Source: Branchiostoma floridae (Eukaryota; Chordata; Leptocardii; Amphioxiformes; Branchiostomatidae). Taken from it: DNA of 37,069 nucleotides. The translations under genes and the position numbers were made by a program. Of the stretch, positions 30,810-37,069 are shown in pieces (position 1 is the stretch's first letter; each line of letters starts with the position of its first letter). The notes under the pieces are model-generated. The model had not been told where the DNA came from and searched no databases. It saw only the letters and a list, made by a program, of their open reading frames with translations. Location: NCBI RefSeq assembly GCF_000003815.2, contig NW_023365714.1, forward strand, positions 334,997 through 372,065. The letters run 5' to 3'.

Positions 30810-30940
30810 TGCGACTATTGTGTAAACTCCGCTACTTCACGATGGTGCGACTATTGTGTAAACTCCGCTACTTCACGATGGTGCGACTATTGTGTAAACT
30901 CCACTATTCCACGATGGTGCGACTATTGTGTAAACTCCGT
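30806..30940. repeat. 36-bp repeat x about 4, donor-proximal
   Basis: Units with core cacgatggtgcgactattgt, starting about 17 bp after the donor of the YQINARTEL exon. Confidence 0.95.
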
Positions 30941-30951
30941 TTCTCTCCCAC

Positions 30952-31108
30952 CTGCCGAATCTGCTTCCAGGTCTCCTTGTCGACGTTGGCGAAGATGTTG
31001 CAGTCAGGGTTGCTCAGAATCTTAAAGGCCACGGCACAGTGATGATTCTCCAGCGGCGAGATATCATTGTACCGTACCGCAAGTTCTGTGCGCGCGTTGA
31101 TCTGGTAT
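30952..31108 (-). CDS. PDE9A: PDE9A catalytic exon [11 protein letters not shown]
   Basis: A 157-bp exon with acceptor gtccttag and donor gtggga. One base completes the split codon, then [40 protein letters not shown] and [12 protein letters not shown]. This is nearly identical to vertebrate PDE9A just after the HDLDHPGYNNT metal-binding motif. The first 48 bp and the acceptor are repeated twice more upstream at a 66-bp period, giving candidate acceptors at 31174 and 31240 that keep the frame and contain no stop. A 36-bp array starts about 17 bp after the donor. Confidence 0.97.
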
Positions 31109-31250
31109 CTAAGGACGAGAGAGCAGATATCATTGTACCGTACCGCAAGTTCTGTGCGCGCGTTGATCTGGTATCTAAGGATGGGAGAACAGATATCATT
31201 GTACCGTACCGCAAGTTCTGTGCGCGCGTTGATCTGGTATCTACGGACGG
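31061..31250 (-). repeat. 66-bp in-frame repeat spanning the acceptor of the YQINARTEL exon
   Basis: Three copies of acceptor plus the exon's first 48 bp, nearly identical. Exon starts would be 31108, 31174 and 31240. Read through, each extra unit adds 22 residues ([16 protein letters not shown] plus six linker residues) without a stop. Confidence 0.97.
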
Positions 31251-32319
31251 GAGAAGCACACCGTTGGACTAAAGAACAAACCGTCACTATCGCCATTACT
31301 CAATGACATCGACTGTTGCACCACAGAACCACTATCTCATCTTCAATGGGAACCTCGTTGGAAACAGATTCTAACTTTGGGAGGAAAGTCGAAATACTGG
31401 CGGTAAAGTTATGCCACTGAGAGGAAGACCCTCCATACAACGTCTGCATTTTTGAAGGACAGAAAGAACTCGATAATCAGCAACTGAGATAGACATGCCT
31501 TCAGGCTTATGGTAAGAAACTTAGAATGCAAATGTTGCTGTTGAATGCGCCTCCTAGCGGAGGCTGTTGGTGCTGCAGGTGTGTTTGTGTTGCTGTGAGG
31601 ACGGGCCGCCGACCGACCAGCGGATCTGACGTCACGAGGGAAGGATCCACTCATGGCGGCGGCATGTCTGTCAGCTGACACAGCACCAATCAGCACACAG
31701 CTCAACCTGACGACACACTGAACACGCCCGTTTTGCGGCAGTCACAGGCAGACCGCTGGTTCTGTGGGGCTGCCGCAAAACGGCCGGAAAATCCTAGCAG
31801 TGACGTCATGCTGAACTCTAGCTAGTATCTAAACTACCCTGTTGTAAGTCGCCTATCATGGTTGTAAGAGAATGCGCCCATTTAATAGCTAATTATACGT
31901 ACTTACCTTGTCTGATGAAGGTCTAGCGTAGGCTACCAATCTCACAGTGTGGGGAAAATGTAAGTAAGAAAACCATGGTTCTATGCACTTCTCTACGTGC
32001 AGTAAATGTATGGTATACAGAAGTAGATGTCCGTTCAAAATAGAAGCAATAAAAACGAAGCTTAGTTACATTCTGCATGTTTAGCGATCACTACATCACG
32101 TTAACTCACAGTCTGACATCAATTAGAGGATTTTGGCACTTTTTCTCTCGTTTTGTATGATATACAGTAGGACGCGCATACAAAACCTGTACGGCGCTAA
32201 TACCCCCCTCACATTAGCCGAAAATCGATCGGACGAGGAGTCTGCGAGCTCTAAATTCCGAGGAGGCATGACCCTGACGGGAAGGGGGAACTCTGCCATT
32301 TATAAAGCGGTTTCTAATG
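31251..32319. other. PDE9A intron, mostly unique; one hairpin
   Basis: An inverted repeat CCGTTTTGCGGCAG (31728-31741) and its complement (31770-31783) could be a tiny MITE, but no flanking target duplication is visible. No PDE9A exon recognised. Confidence 0.5.
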
Positions 32320-32890
32320 NNNNNNNNNNNNNNNNNNNNNNNNNNNNNNNNNNNNNNNNNNNNNNNNNNNNNNNNNNNNNNNNNNNNNNNNNNNNNNNNN
32401 NNNNNNNNNNNNNNNNNNNNNNNNNNNNNNNNNNNNNNNNNNNNNNNNNNNNNNNNNNNNNNNNNNNNNNNNNNNNNNNNNNNNNNNNNNNNNNNNNNNN
32501 NNNNNNNNNNNNNNNNNNNNNNNNNNNNNNNNNNNNNNNNNNNNNNNNNNNNNNNNNNNNNNNNNNNNNNNNNNNNNNNNNNNNNNNNNNNNNNNNNNNN
32601 NNNNNNNNNNNNNNNNNNNNNNNNNNNNNNNNNNNNNNNNNNNNNNNNNNNNNNNNNNNNNNNNNNNNNNNNNNNNNNNNNNNNNNNNNNNNNNNNNNNN
32701 NNNNNNNNNNNNNNNNNNNNNNNNNNNNNNNNNNNNNNNNNNNNNNNNNNNNNNNNNNNNNNNNNNNNNNNNNNNNNNNNNNNNNNNNNNNNNNNNNNNN
32801 NNNNNNNNNNNNNNNNNNNNNNNNNNNNNNNNNNNNNNNNNNNNNNNNNNNNNNNNNNNNNNNNNNNNNNNNNNNNNNNNNNNNNNNNNN
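32320..32890. other. assembly gap (571 N)
   Basis: Probably hides the PDE9A exons with the HNxxH and HDxDH motifs, which are absent from the readable sequence on both sides. Confidence 1.
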
Positions 32891-34090
32891 GAGCACCGCC
32901 TCATCCCCTCTCCCGCACAGAGACACCCCGCGGCCTATACTCGTACGGCATGCCCTGAGAGTCTCCGCTAAACCGAGCTGAGGCTTCCACTTCTGTGGGC
33001 GTGGCCGATAACCAGCCTCTACCAGGCTCCGTGGATCGGTAGAATCATTATCCTCACCACGAAGCCTGGTAGAGGCTAGCCGATAACCAGCTGTCAGAGA
33101 CTTGTCTAACGTAAGTAAAGGCAGCTTCTCTGATTGGCTGACTGTTCATCAAACCTCAGCCTGTTCAGCAAAGCCTCTGGAAGGTATTTTGCACGAGTGT
33201 AAGCCGCGGGATGGCTCTGTGCGCAGGGGAGGAGACCTGACCTTTGCAAACCTGTTTACGTCTTTCCTACATTTTACTCTATAGGTAAATCCTATCATAT
33301 CTTGGGAGATAATCTTTACAGTGGGCAAATACGTAAAATACATGTACAACAAAATCCGTTAAGACAGTGTAGAGTCGACGGAAGCTAAACCCAACAAGAT
33401 ACATGCAGAAGAATAAAGTCGTCTGGTGTACTTTCTGCAATGATTATACAAACGGGCCGATCATGATATAGACGAATGTCGGATTTTTATAAAGGAGCCT
33501 GAAAACGTTTTTGTGAAGGGCTTTTCTGGGATAAGCGTGGCTTTGTGGAAAACAGCCTGACTGGAGGCTGGGATAAGGTAAGATAAGGCGAGGAGGCTCT
33601 GCCATTACTTCTGCGCCTCTCTAAAGGGTACTTTGAATGAAGGTCAAGGTCACCAAGGAGGCTGACCATATTTACCTTAATAGAACATCATGATTTCCAC
33701 AAAAAACTATCAAAAACTCATTTTCTGTTCCAGTTCAGGGATGTATTTTGTGACGTCATGACAGAACTACTGCCGCCAGCTGTGCCTGACCCGCGGCTCT
33801 AAGGATCTGGCGCGCCCTACTGACGCATGCGCCCTGCAGACGCCCCGATGAGCATGCCTTATATGGAACAGTCTCGTGGAGACGGGCAGTAGTCGTGCAG
33901 TCAGGCTGTCAGGGACATAAAGGACCGTCGGCAGGAATCTACGAGTCCGACGGCCCTTTCCGCCACAAGACAGCTAAAGTTTGCACGTCTGAAGTACCCA
34001 ATTTGTGGTTGTCAACCTTGTTTTTTTTATGGTATCAGGGGTACGGATTGCCTGCAGAGCTGTGGAGAATCCGCTAGGGGGACACAGTAA
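32891..34090. other. PDE9A intron, mostly unique, no exon recognised
   Basis: Apart from the small element at 33014-33078, no repeat array is present. A GC-rich patch with TGACGTCA (about 33750) and tgacgcatgcgccctgcag (about 33820) has promoter-like motifs but no coding frame beside it. Confidence 0.45.
33014..33078. mobile_element. 65-bp hairpin element with 10-bp target duplication
   Basis: The ends form a 21-bp inverted repeat with one mismatch (agcctctaccaggct and agcctggtagaggct at the tips). The perfect 10-bp direct repeats GCCGATAACC lie at 33004-33013 and 33079-33088. Confidence 0.85.
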
Positions 34091-34098
34091 GAACTCAC

Positions 34099-34185
34099 CA
34101 GCCACCTCTTCAGCACTATGGGGTTTATGTTGAAGTATGTGACGAGATCGAGGTCGAAGTACATGTGCTCTAGGAGGCACAGCAT
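34099..34185 (-). CDS. PDE9A: PDE9A tandem-duplicated exon, copy B
   Basis: An 87-bp exon of 29 codons, phase 0-0, acceptor gtgtttcgcag and donor gtgagt. It begins [20 protein letters not shown] and ends NPIVLKRWL, matching [29 protein letters not shown] of the family. It lies 62 bp downstream of copy A. The following PDE9A segment (FCVHDNYRNNPFHNFRH and onward) is absent from readable sequence down to 31108. Confidence 0.92.
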
Positions 34186-34247
34186 CTGCGAAACACAAGG
34201 TCAAAGGTCATAGGTCACGCCTCGAGGCCACAGACAGGCGTACTCAC

Positions 34248-34305
34248 CAGCCATTTTTTGATGGCAATGGGGTCAATGTTGAAACTCGTAACCAGATCTA
34301 GCTCG
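34248..34305 (-). CDS. PDE9A: PDE9A tandem-duplicated exon, copy A (cut by gap)
   Basis: The visible 3' part of an exon ending in a strong donor (gtgagt). Its upstream end is lost in the N run beginning at 34306. It reads ELDLVTSFNIDPIAIKKWL, homologous to the family segment [18 protein letters not shown]. It is paralogous to the exon at 34099-34185: 13 of 19 aligned residues are the same, with conservative changes at most others. Only 62 bp separate the two copies and both end in phase 0, so including both would repeat one catalytic-domain segment; mutually exclusive use is the natural inference. Confidence 0.85.
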
Positions 34306-34803
34306 NNNNNNNNNNNNNNNNNNNNNNNNNNNNNNNNNNNNNNNNNNNNNNNNNNNNNNNNNNNNNNNNNNNNNNNNNNNNNNNNNNNNNNNNNNNNNNN
34401 NNNNNNNNNNNNNNNNNNNNNNNNNNNNNNNNNNNNNNNNNNNNNNNNNNNNNNNNNNNNNNNNNNNNNNNNNNNNNNNNNNNNNNNNNNNNNNNNNNNN
34501 NNNNNNNNNNNNNNNNNNNNNNNNNNNNNNNNNNNNNNNNNNNNNNNNNNNNNNNNNNNNNNNNNNNNNNNNNNNNNNNNNNNNNNNNNNNNNNNNNNNN
34601 NNNNNNNNNNNNNNNNNNNNNNNNNNNNNNNNNNNNNNNNNNNNNNNNNNNNNNNNNNNNNNNNNNNNNNNNNNNNNNNNNNNNNNNNNNNNNNNNNNNN
34701 NNNNNNNNNNNNNNNNNNNNNNNNNNNNNNNNNNNNNNNNNNNNNNNNNNNNNNNNNNNNNNNNNNNNNNNNNNNNNNNNNNNNNNNNNNNNNNNNNNNN
34801 NNN
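34306..34803. other. assembly gap (498 N)
   Basis: It cuts the first copy of the duplicated PDE9A exon. Confidence 1.
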
Positions 34804-35261
34804 CAGGGGTTAGGGGTCAAGGGCTAACCGGCGTCATCTTTGCACACTTTTAAAAGTGGTCTCGTCATTGTTTGTGACCTTGCAGTTTGACTTGAGGATT
34901 TACAAACTACTAAATCAGAAATTGTGCATTTCCTATTGTAGAACCACTTATTTTGCTATCTTCAGTAATTTAGACTGTCTGATCTGGATAGCTGTGCAGC
35001 TTTAGAGGATGGGTACAGTTCGCAGGTCTGACAGGTTTTGGTGCAAACCTCTAACGGTCAGTTGTTAAGAGATGACGTCAGTTAGCAAGGGCAACCTGTA
35101 GGAGAGGTCAAAGGTTATGTGAATAGAGGATCGCTAAACAAACAACAACAACACATAAACATTACAACATTCTAGTTCTTTATTTCTGATGTGATAGTCT
35201 TTGGATCGCAAACACCGAGTCAAATACGAACCAACGAGACGCGCATAACAAGTTATCTTTT
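34804..35261. other. PDE9A intron, unique
   Basis: No repeat or exon recognised. Confidence 0.5.
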
Positions 35262-35369
35262 TAATCTCCAGGCAAATCCTACGGCAGCAGCAGATAGTAT
35301 CAAAAGCTGACAAAAGGAGTGTGCATATTGGCTACCGGACACGCTACCGTAGGATCTGCTTGGAGATTA
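35262..35369. mobile_element. 108-bp TIR element, family 1 copy
   Basis: Ends TAATCTCCaGGCAaATCCTA and the inverse of TAATCTCCAAGCAGATCCTA give a TIR of about 27 bp with few mismatches. Flanks ttatctttt (35253-35261) and ttatcttca (35370-35378) share seven of nine bases, a likely decayed 9-bp target duplication. It has the same TIR as the element at 20934-21528. Confidence 0.75.
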
Positions 35370-35415
35370 TTATCTTCACATGAAATGTTTATTTCTGTGT
35401 GAGATTCACGCCTAC

Positions 35416-35490
35416 CTCGTTGGGCTCCCAGTGCCAGTTGTTAAAGGAAGGGTTTTTCAGGTACTCCACGGTTTCCTGAGATAACGTGTA
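35416..35490 (-). CDS. PDE9A: PDE9A exon, start of catalytic domain (NWHWEPNE)
   Basis: A 75-bp, phase 0-0 exon with acceptor ctgtttgcag and donor gtaggc. It encodes YTLSQETVEYLKNPSFNNWH followed by WEPNE, matching the family segment [25 protein letters not shown] at the entry to the catalytic domain. The next exon in transcription order should begin with M-L-x-x-L-E-H, exactly as the duplicated exon at 34099-34185 does. Confidence 0.95.
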
Positions 35491-35565
35491 CTGCAAACAG
35501 AGACATGCGGATCAAAACGGTACTGCAGACAATATACGGACGTTAGCCGAGTGTCTTCAGGAAAG

Positions 35566-35990
35566 AAAACACACACAGACACACACACATACACATACAC
35601 ACACACATACACACACACACACACGGACACACACACACACATACACACACACACATGCACACACACACAGACATACACACAAACAAAAACACACAAACAG
35701 ACATACATACATGCACACACACACACACACACAAACATTTACACGGACACGCACGGACACACACACACACAAATGGACACAACAAACACACACATACATA
35801 CACAGACTGACACACACAAACATTCACACGGACACGCACACACACGGACAAACACACACGGACAAACACACGAACAAACGTGGACAGATACACACGCAGT
35901 CAGACACACGAACACACACGGACAGACAGCCGTGCAAATATACAAGCACACACAAACACGCACAGGCACGCACAGACACACATACACTGG
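35566..35990. repeat. CA-rich microsatellite/minisatellite
   Basis: An (AC)n-like tract with interspersed acacggac, acatac and acaaac. Long Thr/His and Cys/Val frames on both strands are artefacts. Confidence 0.95.
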
Positions 35991-35997
35991 CACCTAC

Positions 35998-36058
35998 TTT
36001 CGTGCCACGGTGTAGCTTTTCGTGAAGTGAAAATTCTCTCTTGGCCCGCGGGTTATTT
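35998..36058 (-). CDS. PDE9A: PDE9A exon, linker before catalytic domain
   Basis: A 61-bp exon with acceptor ttttcctcag and donor gtaggt. One base completes the split Lys codon, then NNPRAKREFSLHEKLHRGTK. It corresponds to the poorly conserved linker before the catalytic domain, which explains the weak residue match; assignment rests on position, phase (2 to 0) and the HEKL/HKKL similarity. A long CA-rich microsatellite begins immediately downstream of the donor. Confidence 0.8.
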
Positions 36059-36185
36059 CTGAGGAAAATGGAGAAAGAAAAATCAGGTCAGAGTACAAAA
36101 GTAGACGGGTGAAATAGTAAAGCAATGGTGCCGTGTTTTCCTGCAATATTCGCAAAATAAGAAACATTCCCGAGACTTTACTTAC

Positions 36186-36270
36186 TTGTTGGTTGTTGTC
36201 ATGACGACATCTTGTAGTTGGGTGATGTCTTTTTTACATTTCTCGATTTCACAAACTTTCAGACCTTCCA
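36186..36270 (-). CDS. PDE9A: PDE9A exon, EGLKVCEIEKC segment
   Basis: An 85-bp exon with acceptor tttcccag and a consensus donor gtaagt. It reads (M)EGLKVCEIEKCKKDITQLQ then DVVMTTTN and leaves two bases (AA). It aligns with the family motif EGLKVVEIEKCKSDIKKM, the second helix of the N-terminal region. Phases in and out fit both neighbours. No tandem repeat touches its splice sites, unlike many other exons of this gene. Confidence 0.92.
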
Positions 36271-36394
36271 CTGGGAAAACAAATGTGTAGCAATCAGTAC
36301 TAAAAACTTATCAGACAATTTCCTACTTCCTAAGGTGTTTCAATCATGAAATATATTCCACAATGCACAAGAGATTAAATGGACAGAACATGAT

Positions 36395-36575
36395 ATAAAA
36401 CCCACTTTGTACTCTGGAATGTACAGAACATGATACAGAACCCACTTTCTACTCTGAAATGGACAGAACATAATACAGAACCCACTTTCTACTCTGGAAT
36501 GGACAGAACATAATACAGAACCCACTTTCTACTCTGGAATGGACAGAACATAAATGATAGAACCCACTTTCTACT
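36395..36575 (-). repeat. 40-bp repeat spanning a PDE9A donor
   Basis: Five copies of (minus strand) agagtagaaagtgggttct; donor copies follow positions 36568 (true), 36526, 36486, 36446 and about 36406. The first alternative donor would add 42 bp, in frame and without a stop; further ones shift frame. Confidence 0.95.
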
Positions 36576-36638
36576 CTTTTCTCCAGCATGGCTACCCTCT
36601 TCGTGAGGTCAGCCTTCAGGTCGTTTATCTGGAAGCAT
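36568..36638 (-). CDS. PDE9A: PDE9A exon, N-terminal helical region
   Basis: A 71-bp exon with acceptor ttttttccag and donor A|GTGGGT. It encodes CFQINDLKADLTKRVAMLEK followed by RVE, completing an upstream split codon (phase 2) and leaving one base, so that the next exon makes M-E-G-L-K. This matches the PDE9A segment FSRAFKINELKAE...LEKRVELEGLK. The region precedes the catalytic domain and is helical in the family. The donor lies inside a 40-bp tandem repeat, so four further copies of the exon end plus donor follow downstream in the intron (see 36395-36575). The upstream exon is outside the window or in the repeat-rich right edge. Confidence 0.9.
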
Positions 36639-36659
36639 CTGGAAAAAAGTTCGGGCATA

Positions 36660-37069
36660 TCAAAATAGCGCTAGTCAAACTGGTGCTAGTCAAAACAGCG
36701 CTAGTCCAACTAGCACCAAACTAGCGCTAGTCCAACTAGCACCAAACTAGCACTAGTCCAACTAGCATCAAAATAGCGCTAGTGAATAAACTGAAACTGA
36801 AACTGAAGTCAAACCAGTGCTAGTCAAAATAGCGCTAGTCAAACTAATGCTAGTCAAACTAGCGCTAATCAAACTAACACCAGTCACAAACTAGCGCCAG
36901 TCCAAACGTATCACAACTCAAACTAGCGCTAGTCAAACTAGCACCAGTCCAAACATATTACACCTCACACTAGCACTAGTTAATCTAGCACCAGTCCAAA
37001 CATATTACACCTCAAACTAGCACTAGTTAATCTAGCACCAGTCCAAACATATTACACTTCACACCAGCG
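36660..37069. repeat. about 20-45-bp repeats with CTAGCGCTAG-like palindromes
   Basis: Recurring actagcgctagtcaaactag and, towards the edge, a longer unit with accagtccaaacatattaca. It starts about 20 bp upstream of the acceptor at 36639 and runs off the window. Confidence 0.9.

Larger units (their letters stand above)
25130..36638 (-). other. PDE9A: PDE9A orthologue, gene span visible in window (5' end missing)
   Basis: At least ten exons on the minus strand spell a protein that follows vertebrate PDE9A almost residue for residue, from the N-terminal helical region (FSR-CFQINDLKAD) through the HD-type phosphodiesterase catalytic domain to the C-terminal helix. PDE9A hydrolyses cGMP to 5'-GMP with very high affinity; this is family knowledge. 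Exon phases are compatible at every visible junction. The N-terminal exons lie beyond the right edge. The block between the WL-ending exon and the YQINARTEL exon, which carries the HNxxH and HDxDH metal-binding histidines, is not in the readable sequence and probably falls in the gap at 32320-32890. Introns are short to medium and loaded with minisatellites, many touching splice sites. Confidence 0.95.

Noticed and set aside
31728-31783. Additional MITE from the CCGTTTTGCGGCAG inverted repeat
   Set aside because: No flanking direct repeat is visible, so mobility is not supported.
34099-34305. Allelic (haplotype) duplication next to an assembly gap as the cause of the exon pair
   Set aside because: The copies differ at six of 19 residues and their intron flanks are unrelated, too diverged for two alleles; gap closure would settle it.
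35457-36025. Thr/His-rich and Cys/Val-rich open frames
   Set aside because: CA-repeat artefacts; the true exons here are small and on the minus strand.

Overview
The window looks like a scaffold segment from a cephalochordate (amphioxus, Branchiostoma). The evidence is a metazoan-type, intron-split PDE9A gene with chordate-like protein sequence, extremely dense minisatellites (about 40 arrays covering roughly a third of the sequence), minisatellites that run across splice junctions (I recall these being described in amphioxus Adh genes as 'mirage' minisatellites; from memory, to be verified), a CR1/Jockey-type LINE and several short TIR elements. Three runs of N (20949-21468, 32320-32890, 34306-34803) are assembly gaps. 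There is no sign of bacterial gene organisation.

Right part, 25.1-36.7 kb, minus strand: a PDE9A (high-affinity cGMP phosphodiesterase 9A) orthologue. In transcription order the visible exons are 36568-36638, 36186-36270, 35998-36058, 35416-35490, a tandem-duplicated exon pair (34248-34305+, cut by a gap, and 34099-34185), 30952-31108, 30443-30556, 29686-29790, 27789-27917 and 25130-25243. Reading phases join at every visible junction. The exons that should encode the substrate and metal-binding histidines (HNxxH, HDxDH) are not visible and most likely lie in the 571-base gap. The N-terminal exons lie beyond the right edge.

Left part, 0.6-18.5 kb, minus strand: two probable first coding exons (18283-18473 and 612-820), both ending in phase 2, and an exon-like 82-bp segment (6686-6767) that begins in the matching phase. 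They may be alternative starts of one gene running off the left edge. I cannot name the product. A young, 5'-truncated LINE with a complete reverse transcriptase frame and a 7-bp target duplication sits at 13987-16182.

The most striking feature is how the minisatellites relate to splicing. At PDE9A, repeat units duplicate the acceptor plus the exon start (66 bp x3 in frame; 55 bp x3 out of frame; about 135 bp around the last exon), or the exon end plus the donor (40 bp x5), or the polypyrimidine tract (32 bp x about 31). The last exon's start is present as several exon-like cassettes, two of them with donors and lengths divisible by three. Tandem duplication across splice sites therefore seems to be generating candidate alternative sites, micro-exons and perhaps mutually exclusive exons in one gene. 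Other arrays carry ordered transcription-factor-like motifs: about 14 DR1 nuclear-receptor sites at 13.2-13.7 kb, paired GATA sites at 24.6-25.1 kb, and ACCTGT/ACAGGT dyads at 17.2-18.2 and 22.4-22.7 kb.
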